Source of the DNA: JBCDHN01 sp965224535
GTDB taxonomy: Bacteria; Verrucomicrobiota; Verrucomicrobiia; Verrucomicrobiales; DEV007
Length of the DNA stretch: 64,000 bases
NCBI GenBank assembly: GCA_965224535.1
Contig: CBDCZR010000029.1
Coordinates: 354,475 to 418,474, forward strand
Reading direction: 5' to 3'
Shown here piece after piece: positions 25,402 through 34,062 of this stretch (the first letter of the stretch is position 1; every line of letters starts with the position of its first letter). Made by a program: the position numbers and the translations under genes. The notes beneath the pieces are model-generated. The model saw nothing but the letters and a program-made list of their open reading frames with translations, had not been told where the DNA came from and did no database searches.

Positions 25402-27969
25402 ATGCTTTCCATTGGCAAAATGACGTCGGGCCAGCACGAATATTACCTTGATTTGGCTCGTGAAGATTACTACCTGCAAGGTGGCGAACCTCCCGGAAGT
25501 TGGTTCGGTCAAGGCGCTGAGGAACTCGGTCTCATCGGGCAAGTGTATGGCGAGGATCTGCGAGAAGTGTTTCAAGGAAGCTTTCGGGGCCGTGCCTTGG
25601 TGCAGAATGCCAACAATCCAAACCGTTGCCCCGGTTGGGATCTGGTGTTTTCCGCTCCAAAATCGGTAAGCGTTCTTTGGAGTCAGGTGGGAGGAAACGT
25701 CACCTCCGTGATTCGCGCCGCGCACGAACAAGCCGTCAAAAAGGCGCTTACCTTTGTGGAAGACGTGGCCGGAATCACGCGGCGAGGGAAGGGCGGTTAC
25801 GTCACCGAACCGGCAAAACTGATTTTTGCGCTCTTCGAACACGGAACCTCACGCGCTCAAGACCCGCAACTTCACACGCACTCAGTCTTGGTCAACGCCG
25901 GGTTGCGCGCCGATGGCACAACCGGTGCGCTTCACACTCCGGAAATCTACCGTATAAAGATGGCTGCCGGCGCCCTATACCGCGCAGAATTCGCCTATCT
26001 CCTGGAACGGCAGTTTTCGCTCGTCACCAAGCGGGACGGTAGCTGTTTTCAAATTGAAGGCGTGCCGGAGGCCTTGATCAAAGAATTCTCCAAACGCCGG
26101 CAACAAATCAGATCACGCTTAAGCGAATTGGGTCAGGAAGGCGCAATTGCAAGCGAACGGATAGCACTAACCACCCGAACGCATAAAGCCTATGTACCGC
26201 GAAAAGAACTAATCGCAAACTGGAGAAAAACCGGCGAGCGACACCACTGGAGCACAAAACAGGCTGAAGCGCTCACAACCCGCGGTCATTCGCCAGAACG
26301 TCTCGACGCCGAATTAGCCGCTAAACTCACCACATGTCGCGCCTTGGATCGCATAACTGAAGGACAAAACACGTTCTCCCGAAACGAGCTCATTCGCTTT
26401 ACCGCAGAAGAAGCTCAAACCGAACGGCTGGGCGCAAACCGAGTCCGCAGGGGCGTGGCGGATGAAATCGCAAACAATTCCGAAATCGTGAGAGTAGGTG
26501 AGATCAAAGGCGTCGAGCGTTTTACCACCAAAGAGGTTTTAGAACTGGAAAACCATCTGCTTGCCCGGGCAAAAGACCTCAGCGAAAAACTGGGCCCGAA
26601 AGTGACTGAGGAAAAGTTACAAGCCGCAATCGATAGGCGTCCCACAATAACCAGCGAACAGCAAGAAGCGGTAAAGCATATCACGCAATCTGAAGGCAAC
26701 ATAAAGCTCATCACGGGGGATGCCGGCACCGGCAAGAGTTTTATGCTGGGAACGGCAAGAGAGGCCTTGACAGAATCCGGATACAAGGTAATTGGCGCTG
26801 CGCTTGCAGGCAAGGCAGCCCGCGGTCTTGAAGAAGAAAGCACGATTCCTTCAAACACCATCGCAAGCCTCTTGGCGCAGCTCGATCGCAGCGCTTCACC
26901 GTTCAACGAGGCGAAAGAGCACGCGCAGTTTGAGAATTGGGTTCGCGACATGAAAAAGTGCGGCCGAATTTCGCCGGAAGCTAACTTGCAATTTGACGTG
27001 GAAAAAGCGCGTAAGCGCCATCAGGAAGGCAAACTTCCGGACAAAACGGTCCTCGTTATCGATGAAGCGGGCATGGTGTCCACCAAGCAAATGGTTCAAC
27101 TTGTCGATCACATCGAGCGTTCGGGAGCTTCACTTGTGTTGGTGGGCGATCCCAAGCAACTTCAGGCCATCGAACGCGGCGGATCGTTCAAGGCGCTCTA
27201 CGAAAAATTGGACGGCAAGCGTCTTCGCGACATCTACCGGCAGCGAAACCCTGCTGAAAAGCAGGCCGTTCGCGACTTGTCTCAAGGTCAGGCAGCCCGA
27301 GCCCTTGCCTATTATGCAAAGGAAGGACGCCTTACCGTTGAAAAAGACCGGGAAGCAGCAGCGCGCGCACTCATCAACGATTGGGCGAGGGAAGGGATCT
27401 CGAATCCCAAACCAAATCTCATTCTTTGTGCCACAAGATTGGATGCCACGATCATCAACCGGGAGATCCAGGATGTGCGCCTTCAGGCCGGATTGCTGGA
27501 GGCGAACCATTTGGAAGTGGGCGGCGAACGCATTCATACCGGAGATCGCATCGTGTTTCGCCGCCGCGACAAACATCTTGGCATTGAAAACGGGGATTTC
27601 GGCACGGTGACCTCGCTCTCGCCGAAACTTGGTCTACTTTCCGTCGAACTAGATTCAGGCCGCTCGCGAACCATCTCCATCCATCAATACCAGGAAATCA
27701 AGCCTGGCTATGCCGTCACTTCTCATTCAGCCCAGGGCGCGACCGAAGACAACGCCTTCATTCTTACTCATGAAGCGATGCAGGATCGCGAAATCACTTA
27801 TGTTCAAGCAAGCCGGGTCAGGGAAAAGGCACACCTTTACACGACCGAAGCGGAGGCGGGAGATGAACTCAAAGAGCTTGCCAATCAAATGAACCGCTCG
27901 CGTCAAAAGGAGCTGGCGGTTGCTGAAATGGATCGAGCCAAGAAACAGCGCCACGGATTTAGCCTCTGA
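25402..27969 (+). CDS. MobF-family conjugative relaxase-helicase
   Basis: 855 residues. N-terminal TrwC/TraI relaxase domain (1 to about 300): candidate catalytic tyrosines in EYYLDL and EDYYLQG (residues 13-25), and the metal-binding histidines FEHGTSRAQDPQLHTHSVLV (about 150-169). A superfamily 1 helicase follows: Walker A GDAGTGKS near 438-445, Walker B VLVIDEAGMV near 550-559, VLVGDPKQLQAIERG, and the late UvrD-like motif GYAVTSHSAQGAT. Shorter than F TraI, as usual for plasmids of Planctomycetota and Verrucomicrobiota. It nicks and unwinds the element for transfer. No type IV secretion or coupling-protein gene is seen, so the element looks mobilisable rather than self-transmissible within this window. 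Confidence 0.93.
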   Translation: MLSIGKMTSGQHEYYLDLAREDYYLQGGEPPGSWFGQGAEELGLIGQVYGEDLREVFQGSFRGRALVQNANNPNRCPGWDLVFSAPKSVSVLWSQVGGNVTSVIRAAHEQAVKKALTFVEDVAGITRRGKGGYVTEPAKLIFALFEHGTSRAQDPQLHTHSVLVNAGLRADGTTGALHTPEIYRIKMAAGALYRAEFAYLLERQFSLVTKRDGSCFQIEGVPEALIKEFSKRRQQIRSRLSELGQEGAIASERIALTTRTHKAYVPRKELIANWRKTGERHHWSTKQAEALTTRGHSPERLDAELAAKLTTCRALDRITEGQNTFSRNELIRFTAEEAQTERLGANRVRRGVADEIANNSEIVRVGEIKGVERFTTKEVLELENHLLARAKDLSEKLGPKVTEEKLQAAIDRRPTITSEQQEAVKHITQSEGNIKLITGDAGTGKSFMLGTAREALTESGYKVIGAALAGKAARGLEEESTIPSNTIASLLAQLDRSASPFNEAKEHAQFENWVRDMKKCGRISPEANLQFDVEKARKRHQEGKLPDKTVLVIDEAGMVSTKQMVQLVDHIERSGASLVLVGDPKQLQAIERGGSFKALYEKLDGKRLRDIYRQRNPAEKQAVRDLSQGQAARALAYYAKEGRLTVEKDREAAARALINDWAREGISNPKPNLILCATRLDATIINREIQDVRLQAGLLEANHLEVGGERIHTGDRIVFRRRDKHLGIENGDFGTVTSLSPKLGLLSVELDSGRSRTISIHQYQEIKPGYAVTSHSAQGATEDNAFILTHEAMQDREITYVQASRVREKAHLYTTEAEAGDELKELANQMNRSRQKELAVAEMDRAKKQRHGFSL

Positions 27970-27985
27970 TTCACTCTGGGCCGTC

Positions 27986-28009
27986 AAATGCCTTCTTGGA
28001 ACGGCATTT
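27986..28009. terminator. Weak hairpin after the relaxase gene
   Basis: AAATGCC (27986-27992) and GGCATTT (28003-28009) pair perfectly around a 10-nt loop, 17 bp past the relaxase stop. No strong T-run follows, so termination is only suggested. Confidence 0.4.
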
Positions 28010-28089
28010 ACTAGAATGCTCACTAAAATTCAGAAAATGGAGTTTAAAATAGCGCAAAGCGGCCTCATACGGTCAGAACGCAACAATAG

Positions 28090-28659
28090 ATGTCCAGCAA
28101 CAGCCAAGACGGTGAAGCAACGTTTCGCAGACTTTTCGAAGAGCACTCGAATCAGCTTTTTCGTTTCGCTCGGTCCATGGGAATGCTGGTTCACGATGCT
28201 GAGGATGCCGTTCAAGAGGCCTTTGTTCGCGCCAGAGATCGAATCGAGCGCGGTGATGTCGAAAACCCCAAGGCCTATCTGTTCACCATCGTTCGCAACT
28301 ACGTTTTTGAACGCCGAAGACTTCGAACTCGATTTCTTCCCGTCGAAATGCCCGACGACCTGCCCGCTCAGCCCCCCGAAGACAACCTGTTTCGAAATGC
28401 AGACCTCTTGGCTGCTTTCCAGGAGGCCATGAGCCAACTTCCCGATCCGAGCCGCAAATTGATCGATGCTTACTATGTGAAAGGGTGCACCCTTCAGCAA
28501 ATTGGCGACCAACTGAGATGCAGCCCGCAAAACGTCTTCCAGCGCCTTCACCGCATCAAACAATCCGTTCTCGCCGGCAAACTGAAAACAGCCCTTGAGA
28601 AGACCGACCCGGATCTCGCCAGGGAACTCTTCAAATCCTCAACCAGCACTCCGTCATGA
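28090..28659 (+). CDS. ECF sigma-70 family RNA polymerase sigma factor
   Basis: 189 residues. Region 2 at about 12-80 (FEEHSNQLFRFARSMGMLVH, DAEDAVQEAFVRARDRIE, then FTIVRNYVFERRR) and region 4 at about 110-165 (LPDPSRKLIDAYYVKGCTLQ, QIGDQLRCSPQNVFQRLHRI). The following small gene overlaps by ATGA, the usual link between an ECF sigma factor and its regulator. It could control the downstream secretion genes. Whether it belongs to the element or to the host chromosome cannot be decided. Confidence 0.9.
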   Translation: MSSNSQDGEATFRRLFEEHSNQLFRFARSMGMLVHDAEDAVQEAFVRARDRIERGDVENPKAYLFTIVRNYVFERRRLRTRFLPVEMPDDLPAQPPEDNLFRNADLLAAFQEAMSQLPDPSRKLIDAYYVKGCTLQQIGDQLRCSPQNVFQRLHRIKQSVLAGKLKTALEKTDPDLARELFKSSTSTPS

Positions 28660-28937
28660 CCGAGCAGGAAGAATTTACCATTCGGCTAGAAATCGAAAAC
28701 GCCATCACCGGTCAGGCAACCGAAGCTGACTTCAATCGCCTCATGGCCGAGATCGAGCAAAACGCGCAGGTGGCCGAACTCTATCGGGAGGCTCTCGTCG
28801 AACATCACCTTTTTGAGAACTACAGCACCGAAGCCTCCCTGCAGCAGGAATTCGATCTCAGCGAACGTCAGGAATTAGAGGAACTCAACCGTGGGCAGCA
28901 GCGGGAACGGGATCGCGGGAATGGGTTTTCACTTTGA
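28656..28937 (+). CDS. Short anti-sigma-like protein
   Basis: 93 residues, coupled to the sigma gene by ATGA. The helical N terminus (EEFTIRLEIENAITGQATEA and DFNRLMAEIEQNAQVAEL) resembles the cytoplasmic sigma-binding part of FecR-type anti-sigma factors of this phylum, but the protein stops before any transmembrane helix. The end is Arg/Glu-rich and terminates NGFSL. It may be a soluble anti-sigma factor or a truncated one. Confidence 0.6.
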   Translation: MTEQEEFTIRLEIENAITGQATEADFNRLMAEIEQNAQVAELYREALVEHHLFENYSTEASLQQEFDLSERQELEELNRGQQRERDRGNGFSL

Positions 28938-28994
28938 TGGCATGGGGACGGTTTGTGGTGGACAAGAGCCTCAAACTATTCCTAACCTGTCTCC

Positions 28995-29738
28995 ATGCAT
29001 GAAACCAGGAGATGGAACGTCAACATCGTTGGAATGGTCTTGGCGCTGTCCCTTGTCCCCGTCGCCGCTCAAGTTGCCATCTACGAGATGGAATTCGAGC
29101 GTGAGGATCGCAGCATCAACTTTTCGTTCTTTGATGGCGGGTTTTTCGTGATGGATGGGCTGACCGGCGCCGGGTCGTTCGTCTTCACCTTTCAGGAGGT
29201 GGAGAACAACCGGCTCAAGGATCTCTACATTACCTCGGAAAATTCCGCGGAGACTTTCACGGCGATCAAAAAGGGAACCCGCAAGGCGGTGGTGCGGGCC
29301 ACGGCGCAAACGACTACGGGTTTGTCCCATTATTTGGCGATTGGCGAGTTGGAGGAATCGCTCCCGGTACAATTACGGGGTCAGGAACTGCGTTTTGAAG
29401 TCGCGACGACGCTTCGCGGCTATGTGTTGGCTTCTGATGACGAGAGCGATGTCGATTTTACCGATGAGACCGAAACCCTGGGTTTCGCCGGCTTGGCGAG
29501 CATGAAAATGAACCTCGACCGGATACGTAGCTTGGACGCCAATCGGCTCAACCAAACCACAACCGAGACGGTTGCCGCGTTGGTGGCCGAACTGGAGGAT
29601 TTCGGTTTTGAAGCTGAAGGCGCTGGTGATGGTGATGGCAGCGGAGATGGCGACAGCGATGGAGAAAACCCGACTGATCCCTCCGATCCAACGGCCCCGG
29701 ACGTCCCGCCAACTCAGCCGCTGGAGTCTTCCCCATGA
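28995..29738 (+). CDS. Secreted protein of the secretion locus, unknown family
   Basis: 247 residues with an N-terminal signal peptide (IVGMVLALSLVPVAAQ, about 11-26). The middle is beta-rich and carries no recognised motif. From about 208 it becomes an acidic, Gly/Asp/Pro-rich tail (DGDGSGDGDSDGEN). It overlaps gspE by ATGA, so it is expressed with the secretion genes and may be a periplasmic component or a substrate. Confidence 0.6.
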   Translation: MHETRRWNVNIVGMVLALSLVPVAAQVAIYEMEFEREDRSINFSFFDGGFFVMDGLTGAGSFVFTFQEVENNRLKDLYITSENSAETFTAIKKGTRKAVVRATAQTTTGLSHYLAIGELEESLPVQLRGQELRFEVATTLRGYVLASDDESDVDFTDETETLGFAGLASMKMNLDRIRSLDANRLNQTTTETVAALVAELEDFGFEAEGAGDGDGSGDGDSDGENPTDPSDPTAPDVPPTQPLESSP

Positions 29739-31453
29739 AAGAGCAACTTCTTGCCGCAGCGGAGAAATCCGGCTGCCGGGACAGGGACGCCTTCATCCGG
29801 GCCATGGACGACGCGCTCGGTAGTGGTCGTTCGGCGGTTGATGACGCGCTCGATAGCGGGTTGATCGACGAGAACCGTTTTCTAGAAGCGCTGAGCCAGG
29901 AACTGGGCCTAACATGGCACCCACACGTGCGCCCTGACAGCGCCGATTCTCCCGACCTCAAGAAAGCTTGCGGAGCTCAACTCGGCGTCCGCCATCGCAT
30001 GGTGCCGTTGCGCTTTCTTCCCAATCAAAGCGAAGACGAAAGCGCAGCGCCGAAAATCGAGCTAATCACCTACGATCCCTTTTCCTTGCACCAACGTCAG
30101 GCGGCCCGTCTGGGAGTTGCGCACCCCATCCGTTGGTCGATAGCCCCTCGCCGCCTTATCATAGAAGCCATCCAGGAGTTCTATGGAGTTGGCGCCGACA
30201 CGTTTGAAGAAATCCTGCAAGGGCGCGAGACCGACCCGCACAGCGCCGATCTTCGCGAAGAAATCAACGTGCTCGACGATGAAGACGAGGAAGCCAGCGT
30301 GGTCAAATTCGTCAACCTCATCGCCCGCGAAGCCCTCAACCAACGGGCCACTGACATCCACGTGGAGCCGCTCGAAGACGACCTGCGCATTCGCTACCGC
30401 ATCGACGGCGTCTTGCGTAGCGCTCCCGTCCCGGAAAACATCAAGGCCCTGCAAGACTCGGTCATCGCCCGGCTCAAAGTCATGGCTCGGCTCGACATCG
30501 CCGAAAAACGCCGCCCTCAGGACGGCCGCATCAGCCTGCAACTCGACGGCCGCGCCATCGATGTGCGCGTCGCCACCATTCCCACCGCCGTTGGTGAGAG
30601 CATCAGTCTGCGGCTTCTCGGCCAAGAACGCTTCACCATCGGCCGCCTCCAATTTACCCCCGAACTGGAAACCCAGATTCGCGATCTCCTGCAACACCCG
30701 AACGGAATCGTTCTCGTCACCGGGCCGACTGGCAGTGGAAAATCCACCACGCTATATAGTTTCCTCTCCGAGCTAAACGCAGAATCGCGCCGCATTGTAA
30801 CCATCGAAGATCCCGTGGAAAACAAGCTGGATGGCGTGCTGCAAATTCCCGTAAATCCGGATATCGACGTCACCTTTGCCGCTGGCCTGCGTAGTATATT
30901 GCGCGGCGATCCTAACGTCATCATGGTGGGGGAGATACGCGACCTGGAAACGGCGGAAATCGCCATTCGCGCCGCCTTAACCGGTCACCTTGTATTCAGC
31001 ACGCTGCATACCAACAACTCCATCGGCGGCATCACCCGTTTGGTCGATATGGGTCTGGAGCCCTTTCTCGTCGCCTCCTCGGTCCGCGCGTTCATGGCGC
31101 AACGACTGGTGCGGCGACTCTGTGAAGAGTGCCGGATTCGTGGCGGCATCCCAGCCCAAGCGTTAGCCAGCTTGGGGATTTCCGCGTCTGAGGGCGAGTC
31201 CGTCTTCCAAGTCAATCCCAAGGGCTGCGAAACGTGCCGCTACACCGGATTTCACGGGCGAATCGCGATCTACGAGTTGTGTCACGTGACCGAGAAACTA
31301 GGCGAGATGATCGTGAGCGGGGCTTCGATCCAGGAATTACGCAATCAAGCCCGGATCGACGGATTTCACACCATGCGTGAGTATGGCCGGCAAAAGGTGT
31401 TGGAGGGCTTGACGACGATTGACGAGGTGTGTTTGGCGACGGCGGGTGAGTAA
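29735..31453 (+). CDS. gspE: Type II secretion ATPase GspE
   Basis: 572 residues. The N-terminal GspE/PilB domain (about 25-150) includes ALGSGRSAVDDALDSGLIDE. The ATPase core has the Walker A box GPTGSGKSTTLYSFL near 331-345, the Asp box ATDIHVEP, the Walker B region MVGEIRDLETAEIAIRAALT near 393-412, and the His box LVFSTLHTNNS. A zinc site of two CxxC pairs (CEECRIRGG and CETCRYTG, about 465-500) is intact. It powers pseudopilus assembly at the inner membrane. gspF follows only after three other genes or remnants. Confidence 0.93.
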   Translation: MKEQLLAAAEKSGCRDRDAFIRAMDDALGSGRSAVDDALDSGLIDENRFLEALSQELGLTWHPHVRPDSADSPDLKKACGAQLGVRHRMVPLRFLPNQSEDESAAPKIELITYDPFSLHQRQAARLGVAHPIRWSIAPRRLIIEAIQEFYGVGADTFEEILQGRETDPHSADLREEINVLDDEDEEASVVKFVNLIAREALNQRATDIHVEPLEDDLRIRYRIDGVLRSAPVPENIKALQDSVIARLKVMARLDIAEKRRPQDGRISLQLDGRAIDVRVATIPTAVGESISLRLLGQERFTIGRLQFTPELETQIRDLLQHPNGIVLVTGPTGSGKSTTLYSFLSELNAESRRIVTIEDPVENKLDGVLQIPVNPDIDVTFAAGLRSILRGDPNVIMVGEIRDLETAEIAIRAALTGHLVFSTLHTNNSIGGITRLVDMGLEPFLVASSVRAFMAQRLVRRLCEECRIRGGIPAQALASLGISASEGESVFQVNPKGCETCRYTGFHGRIAIYELCHVTEKLGEMIVSGASIQELRNQARIDGFHTMREYGRQKVLEGLTTIDEVCLATAGE

Positions 31454-31480
31454 TTCCGGAATTCAGATGGGTGGCAACGA

Positions 31481-33166
31481 ATGATGAAATCGAGCTTGTC
31501 ACGAAAACGCCCTGCAGCAGCAGGCAGAAGGAAGGTCGGTCGGGTTTCTGGCGAAGCAAACCTTCTCCGCGAAGTGCGCTCTCTTTACCTGGCACGCCAG
31601 CCATTGAATATATCGGCGGTGAAGCGAAACCGGCCTGAGCTGATGGAAGCGGCCTTTGCTCAATCTCAGGCGGAGTTTTTGGGTTGGAAACAGGGGCTCG
31701 AGAAGGCGGGGATCGAATACGACAAGATCAACGTGGAGCTGACGGAATATGTGCGTTGCGAGATTTGCGGCAGGGAGCTGCGAACCGTTGGATCGCATTT
31801 GAGGAAGGTTCATGAGGTGACGGCGGAAGATTACCTGGAGGAATTTCCCTGGGCCGAGACTTGTTCGGAGGAGCAGCGAGCCAACAAACGCAACCAAATG
31901 ACCCGAAAAAGACTGAGAATGCCCCATTGGGAGCCGATTTGGACTCCGGAATATATTTTGGATCGAGCCTATGCGTATTACGAGGCAGGCTACAAGATGA
32001 ATGCGGCTTCTATAATCCGGATCGACGTATCGATCCTTAATTTTGCGCGATCATTTCCGGAATTGGGCGGATGGGATGGCGTACTCACGCGCATTGGGCT
32101 CGACCCTCGCGAGGTGCGCCTGCATAAATGGGCGTATGAGGATGGTCATGCGGTGATCGGAGCCATTCTCGAGCGAAAACAGTGGGCGTTGCCTTTGAAC
32201 CACGGGACGGTCGCCCGCTCAGACTATGCCTTGGTGGACCGGGCCAAAGCTCTGTTTGGTTCTTGGGATGAGGCTCTGGCTCAGGCGGGATTGGACCCCG
32301 AGTATATCCGAAAGTGCCGGGCTCCTCGCTTTGATGACGAAACGACGGCCCGCGACGAAGTGAAAGAGGCGATACAAAGTCGCCAAGAGGAAGGCAAGTC
32401 GCTAAGGTCAACTCATCTGCAAAAGGGACCGGAGGCGGACGAGCGCTTGTTCCGTGCAGCACAAGAGCATTTTGGGAGCTGGTATGAAGCGTTGAGTGAA
32501 GCGGGAATCGATCCGAGAACGGTGGCCCACGTTCCCAAGGTCAGATATCCTGAAGCAGGAGATGTGATCGTGGAAATCCTGAACCGCAACATCCGGGGTA
32601 AGCCGCTGAATTCGACCCGGGTGCAAAAAGGGAAGGAGGCTGACTTTCCGCTCTTTCGAGCGGCGAAACGGTGGTTTGGAAATTGGGACGAAGCGTTGAA
32701 GGCCGCCGGAGTTGATCCTGAAAGCACTCGGGCGAAGTCGCGATCCAGGTTTCCGGATGGGAATGCGGTGGTCGCTGGAATCTGGCAGCGCCAGGCGCAA
32801 GGGCTGCCGTTGCGTTCGACCGCGGTCACCAAGGGCGCCGATCGGGATTGGGCTTTGTTTGAAGCTGCCAAGAAACATTTCGGAAGTTGGGACGACGCGC
32901 TGCTGGAAGCGGGAATCGAGCCGGAATCAGTGCTCGTCATTGTGAAACGCGGTTACACGACTAAGGACAGGGTGGTCGAGCAGATCCAGGAACGGTTTTG
33001 CCGAGGGCTGCCGTTGAATGCGGATGCTGTATCGCGGGGTGGAAAACAAGCACAAGCTGACGCGAGACTCTACGAGGCAGGACGAAAGTTCTTCGGGTCC
33101 TGGCCAGATGCACTGCTGGCTGCGGGAATCGATCCTTCGGGCATCGTGAGAACTCCAAGCAGTTGA
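31481..33166 (+). CDS. MucR-type zinc-finger protein with tandem HNH-associated-like repeats
   Basis: 561 residues, no signal or membrane segment. About seven repeats of 63-72 residues each follow the pattern (G)xPLNSTxVxKG...LFRAAKxxFGSWDEALxxAGIDP. FG[SN]W starts at residues 259, 331, 399, 467 and 538; degenerate GW units lie near 68 and 197. Between the first and second units is a Cys2His2 finger, C93-x2-C96-x9-H106-x4-H111, followed by VTAEDYLEEFP, as in MucR/Ros regulators. The FGSW...AL..AG unit resembles the 'homing endonuclease associated repeat' (HNH_repeat, a helical DNA-binding unit), but no HNH nuclease is present. I infer a modular DNA-binding protein. It lies 27 bp after gspE, inside the secretion locus. 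Confidence 0.7.
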   Translation: MMKSSLSRKRPAAAGRRKVGRVSGEANLLREVRSLYLARQPLNISAVKRNRPELMEAAFAQSQAEFLGWKQGLEKAGIEYDKINVELTEYVRCEICGRELRTVGSHLRKVHEVTAEDYLEEFPWAETCSEEQRANKRNQMTRKRLRMPHWEPIWTPEYILDRAYAYYEAGYKMNAASIIRIDVSILNFARSFPELGGWDGVLTRIGLDPREVRLHKWAYEDGHAVIGAILERKQWALPLNHGTVARSDYALVDRAKALFGSWDEALAQAGLDPEYIRKCRAPRFDDETTARDEVKEAIQSRQEEGKSLRSTHLQKGPEADERLFRAAQEHFGSWYEALSEAGIDPRTVAHVPKVRYPEAGDVIVEILNRNIRGKPLNSTRVQKGKEADFPLFRAAKRWFGNWDEALKAAGVDPESTRAKSRSRFPDGNAVVAGIWQRQAQGLPLRSTAVTKGADRDWALFEAAKKHFGSWDDALLEAGIEPESVLVIVKRGYTTKDRVVEQIQERFCRGLPLNADAVSRGGKQAQADARLYEAGRKFFGSWPDALLAAGIDPSGIVRTPSS

Positions 33167-33189
33167 GGTCCGGATGCCTGCCGAGCTAA

Positions 33190-33800
33190 GTCAAATCGAC
33201 GGGAAGACTTTTGAGGTCTAGCTATAGCTACAAGCTGAGCACGGATGGGAGGGTGATTGCCAGAAAGGGTGGGTTTGAGTCCCCTGGGTTGGGAACAAAC
33301 TCGCAGCCAGCTATTCTCAAGCATGATGTCCAACATGTTGGCCTCTTTATTTTTAGTCCATCCAAAGTCGTCGTTCCATTGGTGCATGCCTTCGGCGAGG
33401 AGAATGCAGTCAAGACTGGGAGCATCGAGCATTCGCTGGGCATTGATGAACGCCTCGCCGAAGAGGCCGGAAGGCCGATTCAGAATTCACCGTAATGCAC
33501 CGGAAACTTGAAGATCGAGATTCAACATGGCCTGATGGAAACGGCTGCAGATATGAACCATGGAGATGCATTCGGGTTGTCCACCGTCCGGCAGATAGAG
33601 CGCCACCGAGTCGCCATACCCATGTCGATGGAATCGGATTCCTCCTCCATCAGGTAGTCGCATTGTTCGCGAAGGGCGTTTACGGCTGTATCAGCGAGAA
33701 CTCTGCAAATCTCATTCGGATGACACTTACAAAGCCGAGTCGCGACTGTTCCATATCTTGTCCCTAGGCGAGGACAAGGGGATGCGGCAAGCGGAAACAC
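33190..33800 (-). pseudogene. Decayed inverted paralogue of the cyclase-like gene
   Basis: On the minus strand, successive frames align to the intact protein at 34063-34653. The first frame has ALREQCDYLMEEESDSIDMG (against LLQQYELLLEKECES). A shifted frame has GDSVALYLPDGGQPECISMV and then FHQAMLNLDLQVSG (against FHQMMMNLHFRVSG), ending at a stop at 33487-33489. A third stretch has SGLFGEAFINAQRML and ANMLDIMLENSWLRV (against CGLLGGAVLEAQQSL and ADILGILLEEGWLVA). A frameshift near 33620 and a small deletion plus stop near 33487 make it a relic. Nothing else was recognised in 33801-34062. Confidence 0.75.
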
Positions 33801-34062
33801 TTGCGAAGCTGCTTGATTCCGGGACGAATTCGATTTTCGAATGATGGGCGTGCCAGCTTCTAGTTACAGCGCGCTCGGCCAAGACGGACTTCGAAAACTT
33901 AGATCCCCTCAAGTGTTCAAGTTGGCTTCGGCCCGTTTCTAAGGAGTTTCGCAATCTGTCACAAGGGGTACCGCCAAACAAAAGGGGAGTTCTGCTGGCG
34001 CGGGGTGAGCAGTTGCGCATGTTTTCGTCCAGATCACCGACTAGATTAGACTAAAGAATGCT

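Noticed and set aside
33211..33767. Short rightward frames after the repeat protein
   Set aside because: They are antisense to the decayed cyclase-like copy, which explains the sequence better.
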